Below, one piece after another: positions 44,473-56,145 of a stretch of DNA of 64,000 bases. The first letter of the stretch is position 1; each line of letters begins with the position of its first letter. Source of the DNA: Prototheca cutis (Eukaryota; Chlorophyta; Trebouxiophyceae; Chlorellales; Chlorellaceae); contig BCIH01000002.1 in assembly GCA_002897115.2 (NCBI GenBank), positions 1,427,648 to 1,491,647 of the forward strand. The letters are read 5' to 3'. The notes under the pieces are model-generated. The model worked only from the letters and a program-made list of their open reading frames with translations, had not been told where the DNA came from and did no database searches. The translations under genes and the position numbers were made by a program.

Positions 44473-45096
44473 CCCGGCACGCCCACGGCCCACCCGTCAC
44501 CAGGGCACCGCGGATCTGTCACACCCTGTCGCCGCTTCTGGGGACCTGCAGTCGTCAACAACATCGGATGAGATGTATTGGAAGATCGGCATGAACTGAG
44601 GGCAAGGGCGACAACGATCTGGTTCCACTGTCGAATGAATGGGCACACCTCCTTCCGGTGCCTACGAGTTCCGTCAGTCTCCACCGCCTCTGCCCTGGGA
44701 CCTACGGCTGTCAGCAAGCTAAAGACACAATCAGATGTGGATCTATTCTCTTTTGTACGGATTTCCTTGCCCGCCACGAGCACAGGCTGCCCCAATGATT
44801 TTTTTTTGGATCTGGTGGTGGGGTGGTGGGCAGAGTCCGTCGGGAAGCCTCGGTCCGCCGAGGAGGGCCCGCCATGTGGGATGTCGAGTGCTCCAAGAAA
44901 GGTGGGCCCTCGGCCAGTCGACGGTGGTAGGTGCTTGTTTTTGTTTTCTGGATATCTTGGATCCACGCCATGAGTTGAGCGCGCGCATTTGTTTGCTCGG
45001 TTATTGGAACGGCTTTCGTTTTTGCTCGTGGTGGCGCTGTGCGACCGTGCCGCGCATCGTCCTCCCTCCCGTCGCCGCACAACCCCAGGTCGGGTC
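44473..45096. promoter_or_regulatory. Divergent spacer before APS kinase
   Basis: About 620 bases between divergent genes, with no recognised gene. One minus-strand frame near 44545-44592 (MPIFQYISSDVVDD) ends at a possible donor and could be an upstream exon of the small membrane protein. Confidence 0.35.
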
Positions 45097-46601
45097 ATGT
45101 CGTGTCGTGTAAACGCGTTAATGCAAGGCAACACCGCGCGGCACCCTTACAGTGCCGTGGTGGGGCCAGCCCCTCTGGCCAAGCCGCTGTCAACGCGGAC
45201 GGTGGGCAAGTCGACGAATGTGCGATGGCACGACGCGCAAGTGCTCCGGCAGGACAAGGAGCGCCTGCTGGGGCAGCGTGGATGCGTCCTGTGGTTTACA
45301 GGTATGCATGCGGCGCGAACAGGGTGTGCCGAGAGTCCTTTTTGGCGGGGCAGTTGTCGAGTTGTTTCGGTGGGAGCGTTCTGTACGGGCTCAACAGGGC
45401 AGCTCCTTTCCCTTCACCTGGCGCCAGGTCTGAGCGCGAGTGGCAAGAGCACGGTGGCTTCCAGACTGGAGGCAATGCTGCACAGCCAGGGCCACCACAC
45501 CATGCTGCTTGACGGCGACAACGTCAGGCACGGCCTGAACAACAACCTAGGGTTCAGGTACGTGTGCACGAGTTCNCTGTTTGGCATGGATTTCGAGTGA
45601 TGGGTGAGCGACCATGGTCGGATGGAGCGTCTCCACCCACTCCGTGCTGCCGCTTCCGGGTGTTTCGGCGGCGTCTTCTCCAACCCCATCCAAACACCCC
45701 CCGTTCCCGCTTGCAGCGCGGAGGACCGAGCAGAAAACATTCGCCGTGTGGGTGAGGTGGCCAAGCTAGCCGCCGAGTCTGGCATCCTGACCATCACCTC
45801 CTTCATCTCGCCCTACCGAACGGACAGGGATGCTGTCCGGCGGCGCCTCGGCGCAGGTCGGTGGGATCTTTCGGCCATGTGGAGCGTCCGGGATGGGATG
45901 CCTGCATGGGTTGTTTGGGGGACGAGGGTGAAACGTGTGAAGGGGCCCATGACCGTGATTGCTACAATCCATGCTTGCCGTTTTTGGTGCTGGTTGGAAC
46001 AACCGGGCCTCCATGTGCAATGCACCACAGGGGATTTCCTGGAGATTTACCTCCACATGCCGTTGGCGCTCTGCGAGCAGCGTGACCCCAAGGGCCTGTA
46101 CCGCAAGGCCCGGGCCGGCAAGATTGCAAACTTCACTGGTGCGCGAGAGTGTGCTGGCAATGGGTCAGCTGGGTGAGGGTGTTGATTTCAGACGTTTGGG
46201 CCAGTCTGTGGCGAGGGTGGCCTTGTGCAAGCCGTTTTCAGAGCTGTGCCTCCACCCCTTCTCCACCTACACCATCATCCCCCCACGCCCCGAAACCGCA
46301 GGCATCTCGGACCCTTATGAAGAACCACTCAACCCTGAAATTGTGCTCGAGCCCTATGGCAAAGGTGCTTGGCTGGCAGTGGGTGTGTTTGGTTTTAGAG
46401 ATGGACCGCGGTGGTGTTCTGCAGGGCAGCTGGGGCTTGCGTTTTCTCATGCAGGCGACGGACTGCACCAACCACCTGCTGAACCCAACCTTCACTCCAA
46501 CAGACGGACACATGCACACTCCCGAGGAGCTGGCAGCCGTCGTGTACGACCACCTGGCCGTGAAAGACTACCTGACCGGCCCGTTCGTGACCGCGCCCTG
46601 A
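45097..46601 (+). CDS. APK: Adenylyl-sulfate (APS) kinase
   Basis: Phosphorylates APS to PAPS, the sulfate donor for sulfation; in plants found in plastid and cytosol. Six exons in order. The first is an N-terminal extension, possibly a transit peptide, ending STNVRWHDAQVLRQDKERLLG and RGCVLWFTG. Then come LSASGKSTVASRLEAMLHSQG (P-loop GLSASGKST), MLLDGDNVRHGLNNNLGF, AEDRAENIRRVGEVAKL and ITSFISPYRTDRDAVR, GDFLEIYLHMPLALCEQRDP with KGLYRKARAGKIANFTG, and ISDPYEEPLNPEIVLEPYGK. A last exon ends HTPEELAAVVYDHL. All signature blocks are present, so the enzyme should be active. The start is uncertain because the frame is open upstream to 44989. Confidence 0.93.
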
Positions 46602-47200
46602 GCCCTTGAGAGTTTGCGCGGGTGGGGTGGGGGCCCGTTGTCGACAGGCAGGGAGCGGCACCGGCCCCTGCCGGGCACACCCCCGCCAACCGCTGACCAC
46701 TCCTTGATGCTGCGCGCTTGCACAGTTTGCGAGTTGAGAGAGATTGCTGGAGTTGTTTTTTCTCGCATTACAATTCTTGATATCTACCGTTTTCTGCACG
46801 CCATTGCTGCTGCCACCGGAGGTACCGCCGACCTTCGACCACTCTACTGTTGCCCAGAGTTGGCATCGAGCCTGTAAGTCCCTTGGCATGGTCGATTAGG
46901 ACGTGGCTTTTTGTGTAGAGTGACTTTGCTCTTTTATTGGGTGGGATGCCCATCATGATGGGGGTAGTTGGGGACGCCTGGGGGTGGACATCCACACCCC
47001 CAAATTGTCGGCTAAGGGGCCGTCGCGCATGGGTTCACCCAAATGAATGCGCAACTGGGGAACCATTTCCGCATGCATGCAGGTTGACGGTACTGCCGCA
47101 CGACCCGTCATTGTATTCTGCAATTTTATTGTAAACTTCCCTGGGAGGAAACCCATTCGGCTTGCTCGCGCCGGCACACCCCCCACCACCTGCGGTCACG
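46602..47200. promoter_or_regulatory. Spacer between APS kinase and mS33
   Basis: About 600 bases, no gene recognised; APS kinase 3' UTR and the mS33 promoter. Nothing distinctive. Confidence 0.35.
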
Positions 47201-48052
47201 ATGGCTCTCCGGCTGGTCGCCATGGAGTGCGCGGCGGCCTGCAGCGCCGTGTCTCGGAGAGCGATGCACTCTGCTGCCAGCACATCGTCCCTGACCGCGG
47301 CGTTGCACGGGGCCAGCCCTGCGCGGGCGGCGAGGAAGGTGCAGGGCAGCCTCGCGCAGCTGGGGGGCCGCAGCTTCGCCACGGACGGGCCCAGCATGCA
47401 GACGTACAAGGACTACAGCGACGATCAGATTCGGGAGATTGAGGCCCGCGTTTTCGGCATGCACCTTGGTGAGGCGATCAAGTGGTCGTGGGTGTCCAGT
47501 GTGGGGGTGGCTTGCTGGCTTGGCTCAGGAGCAGGCTCCGCGTCCTGTTGTTTAGAGGGCATTGCAGGGAGACATCCCGACATCCCCCGTCCTTTTTCTA
47601 TACACAGGTAATGGCTTGCCTTCCGGGCGCAAGATCCTCAGGGAGAAGCTCGTCGGCGAAAAGATTGTGGACTGGTACCCCGAGGACCTCACTCGGAACG
47701 ACCCCTACATGCTAAACATCAAGGCAGAGAAGTGAGCATTTACTTCGGGACTCTGGGCTGTTGGGCTGCATGTCTGCAATGCAGTGCTTGCATGTCGTCG
47801 GTCTTATCCAGGGGTGGGCGGGAGAGGGAGTTGGGGTTAAGGTGGGGTAAGCTCGCCGCTGGCAAGGAAAGGGCCCNTGCCTCTGTGGAAGCCTGTGCGC
47901 CAGATCCTGCAAACAAAAGATGGATGAGTCACCATACCCATGCTTGATCGCCGTGTCCTGTGTGCAGGGCCAAGCTGAAGCTGGACCGCCTGAGGCGCCG
48001 TGGCAAGGCGCCGCCCAAGAAGGGCGCGGGCAAGCGCTCTTCCAAGCGATGA
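47201..48052 (+). CDS. MRPS33: Mitochondrial small-subunit ribosomal protein mS33
   Basis: Structural protein of the mitoribosomal small subunit. Three exons (47201-47468, 47608-47731, 47968-48052) join with exact phases into 158 aa. The first 65 residues are an Arg/Ala/Ser-rich mitochondrial presequence ending near GGRSFATDG. The conserved core reads IEARVFGMHLGNGLPSGRKI (spanning intron 1), LREKLVGEKIVDWYPED and LNIKAEKAKLKLDRLRRRGK, ending KAPPKKGAGKRSSKR. This closely follows animal and fungal mS33 (R-I/V-F-G, G..SGRKILR, YYP-x-D, basic C-terminus). Confidence 0.93.
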
Positions 48053-48644
48053 TCCCCCTTCACACTGCTGGCTATTGGGCAATGTGGGCTTTTGTCACCT
48101 GCACCGCAGTCAAGCGTTTTCTGAGCCCTGCCTGCCTGTAATCAGCGGGTGCTCTTGAGGGGGCGGCCCTCTCTCTGGTCCAGGGCACCAAGACAAGAGC
48201 TGGGACTCTCTTGTGGCTTGTGCTGCAGGCGGCAGCCGCACACGAGGCCGGGAAAGCCTGCTGGAAGGCTCAGGAAGGATGTGAACGCCAAAATCATGAG
48301 GATTTTCATGCAGCGCAAGGTGTTTACTGCGGCCGAATCTTCATGGTCCACGAACAGCCAACGGCCCACCGTGGCCTTTGTCAAGCTTGTGTGTCATGTT
48401 CCGGATGCCCCCGCCCCATCCTCCACGCCGGCCCACAGATGGGACGCCTGGAAGATGAGGGCCGGGCTGGCATGGGGCAAGTCCGCGTACTCCAGGTCAT
48501 GTCGGTTCATATATTCCAATTTACATGCATTTACTCATCTCCCAGCTTGCCAAACCACCGACGCTGCGCATCGCCCTTCGGCACGGTTGGAGTTGCCCAC
48601 CGCGGACCGGACCTGCCCACCTCCCCCCGCGGTCCCACCACGCG
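48053..48644. promoter_or_regulatory. Spacer between mS33 and the dipeptidase
   Basis: About 590 bases without a supported gene. Open frames at 48149-48663 lack any domain or splice support. It should hold the dipeptidase promoter. Confidence 0.35.
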
Positions 48645-49408
48645 ATGGCCACCTTTGAAGTGAGCAAGACGCTGCCGCAAGCCCTTGAGGGCCTGGAGCC
48701 CGCCAAGCTCTGGGGTTTCTTTGGCCAGCTGGCCTCCATCCCCCGTCCCAGCTACCAGGAGCAGAGGTGAGCTGCAGAACGGGGGGTTGGCTGGGGGCCC
48801 GGGCCCCGGCGCACATGGATGGACGCCGCAATGCGCATTCTTTGCGATGTAATGCTGATATATTTTCTGGGCTGGATCGGCTGGGTCACGACGCCTGCGA
48901 TGAGAGTGGTGGTCTGGATGCAGTGCCAGAGATGGGGAACAGTCCAAGCTCTTTGTGGGGTCTGGAGCACACGAGCAATCCGGCACTGGGTTCCAATCAT
49001 ATCTCCTGTCCATGATGATACACAGTCCCCGTCACACACCGTCCATCCCCACCAATCACCACAGGGTGTGCGAGTGGCTCAAGGCCTTTGCCGAGGAGCG
49101 GTTCCTGCGCTGGCGGCAGGACGCCGCGGGCAACATGGTGATCTACCGCCCCGGCAGCGCCGGCGGCGAGTCTGCGGTGCCCGTCATCGTGCAGGGCCAC
49201 GTGGACATGGTGACGGAAAAAGATGCTGCCAGCGACCACGACTTCTCCCACGACCCCATCAACCTGTTGCGTGAGGGCGCCTGGGTCAAAGCCGACCGCA
49301 CAACTCTGGGAGCCGACAACGGTATGTGTCTGCAGGCTTGGGCTTTGATCTGTTTGTCAAGTGGATTTGGAACAAGGAATGCATTGCGTGTGCCTCCCCC
49401 GCTTCCCA

Positions 49409-49443
<35 letters not shown>

Positions 49444-50896
49444 TAACAGGCATCGGCGTGTGCGCTGCGCTGGCATTGCTGGACGAGCCTACCTCCACCC
49501 CTCTCCCCCCACTGGAGGCGCTGTTTACGGTGGACGAGGAGACGGGGATGACGGGGGCATCTGCACTGGACGGCAGCCTGCTTTCAGGCCGCCTGTTGCT
49601 CAATCTGGACACCGAGGAATGGGGGGAGGTCTATGTGGGCTGTGCAGGCGGCGGTGACACGAGGCTGACCCTGTCAATGGACCGAGAATCTCTGCCCAAG
49701 GACTCGGTAACCCTGGGCTTTGCCCTGGACGGGATGCGCGGCGGCCACTCGGGCATCGACATCCACGAGGACCGGGCCAACGCGGTGCGCCTGGCTGCCC
49801 GGGCCGCAGTTGCCACGCTGGCGGCCGTGCCGGGGTCCGTGCTGGTGGACATCCAGGGCGGCGACAAGCGCAACGCCATCCCCCGCTCCGCGCGCTTTGC
49901 CGTTGCAGTGACGAAAGGCCGGGAAGAGGCCGTGCGCGACGCCGTTCACGCCGCGTTTGCCGATTTCCAGGCCGAGTACGGCAAGGTTGAGACGGGCCTG
50001 GTGCTGGAGAGCTACGGCGCGGCCGGGGCGACGTCTGCATTCACGCCGCAAGCCGTCGACCACCTCATGCTCCTGCTCCTTGGTCTTCCCCACGGCGTCG
50101 TCAAGTTTAGCCACGCCGTCCCCGGTAAGGGCATGGGTGGTTTTCCTGGGAGTGGCTGGAGTGTTCGCCGCCTGGACAGAGAGCGCGCCATTTGTTTGTG
50201 GCCCCAGAAGCTCTCCCTTCAAAGAGAGACCCACCTGCCAACAAACTCTCCCAAAACAACAACAAAAACCCAAAACAGGCCTGGTGGAGACGAGCAGCAA
50301 CCTGGCGTCGGTCAAGGCGCTGGACGCACCGGGGTCAGCCCCGCAGCACCTGCAGGTGGTGACGTGCACGCGCAGCAGCATCGACAGCGCGCTGCACGCC
50401 GTGCGCGAGAGCATTCGGCGGATTGGTGAAGCCGCAGGCGCCGAGATCGTACAGGTGTGTGTTTTTGGGGTGGGCGTGGCGGGGGCCTGATGTTTGGTTG
50501 GTGAGCGGTGGTTGGCGGATGCCGCTTGGTCGGGCGTCTGCTGCAGTCGCATATACCCGCCTGCCAGCACCTCTCAGCCAAAATCCCCCCCCCCCCCCAA
50601 AACAGGAGCCCGCATACCCTGGGTGGGCGGCGGAACCCGACGCGAAGATCGTGACGGTCACGCGCGCGGCGATCGAGCGGGTCACGGGCCGCCCCGCGGC
50701 GGTCAAGGCGCTGCACGCCGGGCTGGAGTGCGGCATCCTGAAGACGGCACTTCCCGGGTGCCAGTGCGTGTCGTTCGGGCCGACGATCACGGGAGCGCAC
50801 TCGCCCGACGAGCGCGTGGAAATCGCCACGGTCGCGCCCTTCTACACTGCCACCCGCGACTTGCTCCGTGATCTCGCTCTCGGAGCCGAGCAGTGA
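48645..50896 (+). CDS. Cytosolic dipeptidase, M20 family (PepD type)
   Basis: Zinc metallopeptidase of the aminoacyl-histidine dipeptidase (PepD, M20C) group, normally a bacterial-type enzyme of peptide turnover. Five exons. The dinuclear metal site is complete: VQGHVDMV (His, Asp; near 49191), GADNGIG spanning an intron (bridging Asp), VDEETGMTGA (Glu-Glu catalytic pair; near 49532), NLDTEEWGE (Asp) and FGPTITGAHSPDE (His; near 50790). The lid-domain block GGHSGIDIHEDRANAVRL is also conserved. At about 490 residues it fits PepD. No targeting peptide is obvious (starts MATFEVSKTLPQALEGLEP). Eukaryotic M20C genes are uncommon outside algae and some protists, so acquisition from bacteria followed by intron gain is plausible. 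Confidence 0.92.
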
Positions 50897-51354
50897 ACAA
50901 TGTGCCTGGTACACTGCGTTGTTGGCAGTATAGAGTCTATTATGCTGTTGGTGCTGGCGTGCAGCAGCACGCCGTGGGACCCGCTGCTGCTGCGCTTGAC
51001 AGCCGACGACAGCGGCGGCCTCGTTGCACGAAGAGACATGGTTGCCCTTCATTTTTCCTCAGGCCATTTCCGCTGTTCTGGCACACATCATGACATCGTT
51101 ATTCTTATCGTGCTATGTACAATGGCGCATCAGCAGGTGTTCCAAGTTTGTGGAAGTGCCAGAGGTTGTTGGAGTGCGCCTGTCTGAAGCAAGGCCACGG
51201 GCCTAACGCGAACAACAGATTCAGGCAAGCGAAAACGCAGCACGGCGAGATCATGGCGACCGCCCGAAACCACACTCGGGGCGGGTCGACAGGCCAAAGC
51301 AAAACTCCACCATGTCATTTGTTCATACAGCATGCATTGCCAGCATGCAGGAGG
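50897..51354. promoter_or_regulatory. Spacer before the unknown acidic gene
   Basis: About 460 bases; no gene recognised. Confidence 0.35.
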
Positions 51355-53072
51355 ATGGATGGGGAGGAGGACCTGCTGGCGGCCTGCCAGGCCGCCCCCC
51401 GGTTTGGAGAGAACGCCAAGGCTCTGATCCTCAAGGCACTGGCCAATGCCGACGATGAGGAGGGCGAGGAGGGAGTTACGCTCGCGTCCCGGAATGGTAT
51501 GCAACTGTTGGTTTCATCAAGTTGGATTTCCTGGCTGATTGGTCAGAGGGACTGCGTGGGTGCTGGCACACACCCTCACCACAGGCTGGTCGATTCTCAC
51601 CCGGGCTGCATCCTTCAGGCGTACCGGAGGAGCCGGCGCCCGAGGAGGTGTCTCTGGCGCGGGCAAGGGAGTTCCTAGAGGCAGTCCCCCCGACCCAGCG
51701 GCCTATGGTGGCGTACCTGGCCAGAGCTAAAATACCGCGAGTCGCCCGGTGAGGCCCATGGTTGTGAAGATGCATGAAGTGGCGATGGCCTGATGAAGGG
51801 GTCGTCGACTGCCACGAGCTTGGCGGGGGGGAGCCATAGCGCACCCAGAACCCACGCCGGCCTGTGCCGATCTCACGTGCCCGGAAAGTGCAGGCAGGCA
51901 GTGCTGACGCGGCTGGCGGGGCAGCACCTCGCGCTGTGCGCGCTGTGGGCTTGCGGGCTCGAGCCGGCAGCCGCTTCCGTGGACAACGCCGTCAGGTGGG
52001 TGGGTCCGCGACAGTGGTCCGTGCCCATTGTTACCACATGCTGTCAATTCTTGCCGTCAACCATGCTGCCCGTTGCTATCACACGACCCCATGGTCGTCG
52101 TTAACAACCGTCGATCCACGCAGGCAGCGCGCTGCTGAGTGGGCGCTGGCTCAGGAGCTGGATCTGTACCGGCGCTGCGGGTCGGCCGCGGTGTATCAGA
52201 GTCGTGGCGCGCAGCTCAACGCGCTCAATTGGCCTCCAGCTGCCGAGGCGGCGGCCGCGGCTGCAGCTGCACGAGCGGCGGCGGCGCCGCAGCCAGGCCC
52301 CAGGGCCCGGCCGCCCGCCAAGCGCCGGAAGCGGCTGCTGGAGGCTGACCTGGACTGGACGTCTGCCGTGCCCGAGGGCGATAATTCACAGGATGGCCAC
52401 CGGATGGAGGAGGATGGACGCGAGCTTGAAGAGACGGATGACATGATAGGGGACCGGTGCTGCAAGGCAGGCAAGGGACAAGCGCAGCCGGACCACCTCA
52501 TCAAGTCACAGGATGACTGTGCGGCTGCGGGCCAGCGACCCGCTGAGCCAGAGTCTCTGAGGCCAGTGCCGTCCACTGCGTCGACGACTGCGCCTATTGA
52601 CGAGCAGTCACCTGAACTGGGAAATGAGAGCGCTAGCTACCCTGCTGCTGCTGCAACTGCCTCGGAGCCTCCAGCCCCCAAAGAGCAGGTGACGCTGCTG
52701 GCGACAGATGGGGAGGGCGACCTGGCGCTGACCCCCGAGGAAGCTGCACGGCAGGCGGTGCGGCGCGTGGTGGAGGCCCACCTGGACCGGCTGCGTGACG
52801 CCGGCTGGGAGACCCGGGTGGACATTCGCGACACCATCGCGGCACGGTGCGTGGCCAAGATTCTGCGGGGGCGCGAGCGCGCTGACACGGCGGCGCTGGT
52901 GGCCGCCGAGACCGCCAAGATCCGGGTGCTGGTGTGCAAAGAGGCGGCCGCGGCGCTCGCACGCACGTTGCGGGACCTGGGGGCGGAGCCTTGTGTGGGC
53001 GATTGCGTGGCTGCCGGGGTGCCGGCGACAGCTGTGCCACCGCCGGCGTTCGGTGATCCGGCGGCGCTATGA
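51355..53072 (+). CDS. Unknown acidic, probably nuclear protein
   Basis: About four exons. Exon 1 reads MDGEEDLLAACQAAPRFG, ENAKALILKALANADDEEGE. Exon 2 (about 51619-51749) reads PEEVSLARAREFLEAVPPTQ and MVAYLARAKIPRVAR. Exon 3 (about 51888-51993) reads QAVLTRLAGQHLALCALWAC. The long exon 4 (from about 52123) starts QRAAEWALAQELDLYRRCG. It has an Ala-rich helix, a strong nuclear signal (PPAKRRKRLL, about 52315), a disordered Ser/Glu/Pro stretch, and a helical C-terminal domain (EAARQAVRRVVEAHLDRLRD, DIRDTIAARCVAKILRGRER and ALARTLRDLGAEP). I recognise no family. Long low-complexity central regions with ordered ends suggest a scaffold or regulator. Confidence 0.6.
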
Positions 53073-53568
53073 GCGTGCCAACCCTCCTCGTGATGCATGC
53101 GAACCGTGCTATTTCATTCCTTTACTTCACAACAAAAAGCTGTATGACTGCGGAAGAGTTGGACCTTCAGAGGCTGGCCAGCCCCACGCTGAGCCAAGGG
53201 ATCGACCGAATTTGTTCCAAGACTGTCCCTGCCAACACATGAATCATCCCCATCATGTCATAAAACGCTGATAGACACCACGTGACTCGCCACAGTCACT
53301 GCTTTGCTGGTCATCGTGTGCGGGCAGTTTGAGCAGGTGATGACATCGCCGCAGCCACCATCGCGCACTGCAATCAGGACTTTCCTCAGACGCATTATTA
53401 CTTAAATATACAACTGTCGCGTTTGGGGGTCATGCATGGCGATGAGAATTGCAGCATGCGCCAGGGCAGAGCTCTCGTTCCATCGGGTGCCTGCTACGCA
53501 CCCATACTTTCCGTCCTCCGCTCATATGACTTTCGGGTCTTATAACCCAATTTGCGGCCGGGTCCATC
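53073..53568. promoter_or_regulatory. Spacer including the U2 snRNA promoter
   Basis: About 500 bases. Its last 60 bases must contain the snRNA promoter; TCTTATAACCC at 53538-53548, about 25 bases upstream of the RNA start, is a possible TATA-like element. A plant-type upstream sequence element was not recognised. Confidence 0.35.
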
Positions 53569-53757
53569 ATACCTTTCTCGGCCTTTTGGCTAAGATCAAG
53601 TGTAGTATCTGTTCTTACTAGTCTAACAGCTAGTATCTCGTCCATCGGACGAGACTTTGTTAGATATATTTTTCGTGGCGTGACGCCATCAGCCTAGTTT
53701 ACTAGGCCGGTGTCACACGCATCGCCTCGGCCTTTCACTCCCGCCCTGGTGGTGCAG
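53569..53757 (+). ncRNA. U2: U2 spliceosomal small nuclear RNA
   Basis: The 5' end ATACCTTTCTCGGCCTTTTG is near-identical to U2 across eukaryotes. It is followed by GCTAAGATCAAGTGTAGTAT, which contains the branch-point-pairing GTAGTA, then a stem-loop IIa-like hairpin (ACTAGTCTAACAGCTAGT). A U-rich Sm site (ATATATTTTTCG, about 53665-53676) follows, then 3' stems including CATCAGCCTAG...CTAGGCCGGTG. U2 pairs with the intron branch site in the spliceosome. The 3' end is set from the usual length of about 190 nt. Confidence 0.93.
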
Positions 53758-54111
53758 CCTTACCCCCCCTCCTCCACCACCACATCCAAACCCACAAACC
53801 ATCAACCAACCACACCAAGATCCACAACCCCAAACTCCCCCAGCGATCACCACCTCCTACTCTGCATGCATTGATGGCCCTTCTGGGCCTGCTTGCGCAC
53901 TGGGTGAAAGGGATATTGTCGCATGCCAAAGAAAAAATTCTGAAGAAAGACTGCATGCACAAGGACTAGGGATACATGTATGGGCGCACTGTGAGAAAGC
54001 AATCGCGGCGGCGGCAGATGTTGGCCAGTCGGCACTCAGTGATAGTTATGCATGCAACCGCGTCGTACAACAAGCAAAATTCTGGAGCAGACAGACTCCC
54101 CCGCTGCCTGT
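53758..54111. other. Spacer, U2 snRNA to glutaredoxin 3' end
   Basis: About 350 bases, CCA/ACC-rich at first (53760-53860), with no gene recognised. Contains the 3' UTR of the convergent glutaredoxin gene. Confidence 0.4.
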
Positions 54112-55631
54112 TCACTCGAGCATCTCATCAATGGTCTCCTTGAGGCTGCCCTCCTGCGCCATTTCTAAGACGATATCGCAGCCGCCCAGCAGCTCGCCCT
54201 TGACGTACAGCTGTGGGTACGTGGGCCAGTTGGAATACTCCTGCGGAGACGGGTGATGGTGGCGGTAGCAGTGGTGGTGGAGGGTTGTGGAACCTGCTGC
54301 GCGTGAATTACGAGGGGGCTGGCCAAGCACAGAAACTGGTACCAGGCGCACCTTGAGGCCCTGCCGGACCGCTTGATCGCTGAGGATGTCGAACGAACCA
54401 AAGGGCACGCCCACGGCGCGAAGTGCCGTGGCCACCTTTCTGCTAAACCCGCACTGCGGCGCATCGGGCGTGCCTGCAGGATTGGATTGATTATTCGGCT
54501 GATGGATGCACGGGGGAATGCAGGTTCGACGACAAGCGAGGGTGTCTCTGCTGCGAGGGTGCATGCAAATGGATTTTGGTCCATCCAGTCAAATACAATT
54601 TCTGCTCAGAATTCGATGGCATACATCCACATGCGTGTCTGAAGCCCATTCATTCATGGGCCCCTCCCGGGGCGGCGCGTGTCAGAGCAAGGATGACTAA
54701 GTTTGTTGCTAGAGTATCATCACCAGGCCCAGACGTGGGCTCAGGAGGTGGAAGACGCAACGACTCATCATGCACGTGCCGTCCCATACCGGGCAAAGGA
54801 CTGGTGCCACTGCCGCCAGTGAAGTGTGCAATCCACCGCCATTCTTGCGATGAAACAGCCAATCCCCCCCTCCCAACCCCACACATACCCTTCATGAAGA
54901 GCATGACGGGCTGGCTCCTGACGAGGGCCGCCAGGCGCTCGGGGTCTCCCGGGGCCAAGATCTCGCTGCCCACCGCGCCTGCTCCAAGGTAGAAACAGAG
55001 ATGCTTACCTCGGGCGAGTGATCGCGTCAGGGCACTGTCGCCCCCCCGCCTCCCGCCCCGTGCATGCACACCTGTAGTGGAGGGAGTCTTCCCATCGGCC
55101 GGCCCAGGAGCCACCGCCAGGCTGGCGCCCGTGCGCCCCGCCAGGCTGAAGGCCTTGGCCGACAGCTTTGGAATGGAGGCACCCTCCAACGTGTCGATCA
55201 CCTTGCCGGCACGGAAGAAAAGAAAGTGCGGCACGACCGTCACGGCATGCCGCTCGCAGATGTGGGGAAACTCCTCCGCCTCCACGCGAGCCACGGCGAC
55301 GCTGGGCTCTTCGGCTTGCACTGCTTCCAGCACCTTGTCCATGAAGGTGCATGGCTCGCACCACTGCGCCCAAAAGTGCACCACAACCTGTGCGTGCGGC
55401 ATGGCGTTTTGAAAAGGTGTTCTTGGCGCCAAATGGCAGGTTCAGGGACATGGCGGCAGGATCATCAGGACGCACGCCCCACCCATGCCCAAAGCGTGGA
55501 CAGACCCATCAGCTTGGACACTGGCCTCTCCGCCTCGCAGGGAACGTCCGTACCTTGTCATGGTCCTTCACAAACGCATCGAGTTGCTCTGTCGACGCAA
55601 TGTCAACCTTCATGCTCGTTGGCGGACTCAT
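54112..55631 (-). CDS. Thioredoxin-monothiol glutaredoxin fusion (Grx3/GRXS17-like)
   Basis: Cytosolic/nuclear multidomain monothiol glutaredoxin that binds a glutathione-ligated 2Fe-2S cluster and serves iron trafficking. On the minus strand, exon 1 (55631 to about 55558) reads [19 protein letters not shown]. Exon 2 (from 55387) gives [20 protein letters not shown] (thioredoxin domain, W-C-x-x-C) with [19 protein letters not shown] and [11 protein letters not shown]. Later exons carry [35 protein letters not shown] (CGFS active site), [16 protein letters not shown] and [20 protein letters not shown], ending at TGA in 54112-54114. It has one Grx domain only, whereas land-plant GRXS17 has three and human GLRX3 two. 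The Trx-like site keeps both Cys (WCEPC). Start MSPPTSMKV; an internal Met at 55613 is possible. Confidence 0.92.
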
Positions 55632-56145
55632 TGCCCGGCCGGCAGGGGACCCGCTGGCCGGCTCCTTGTCGAACGATGGGGGGCGCCCTCCTCTCGGCTG
55701 CACACACGGTCGCAAGAGCGGTGCAAATTGCTAGAATTTTGGGTGGATGCGTTATTGATTTGTTGAGTGTGTTCAAGGGAAATTTAATGCGCACCCTGGC
55801 CCGTGGATGCGCGTAGGGTAAATTTGATTCCTTCAAAGCCGTCACGTTGGGGGGGCGCGGCTTGCCCTGGGCCGGGGTGAGGCAACGCCCGGAAGCGAGG
55901 ACTCTCGGAGGGTTCTGGTCACGATGTGCCTGGATCATTGACGCACCGACACAACGACCAGGGTCGCGGACATCGGATGCATTGCTTGCACTGAGAACAT
56001 CATTATTTATTTCTGCGCCATGTTTTGAGCACGGTCCTTGCATTCTGTCCGGGCCAATTGGTTGCGCGAGGCAGCTGCTTTGGTTGTTGGAGAGTCAACC
56101 CGGCTCGGGCGCCGAGTTGGGGCCCGACACAACCTCGGCAGGTGG
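55632..56145. promoter_or_regulatory. Divergent promoter region, Trx-Grx / dehydratase
   Basis: About 510 bases shared by two divergent genes. No gene recognised; no specific element identified. Confidence 0.4.

Noticed and set aside
48149..48663. Open frames between mS33 and the dipeptidase
   Set aside because: No recognisable domain or exon borders; they overlap the dipeptidase promoter and start region.
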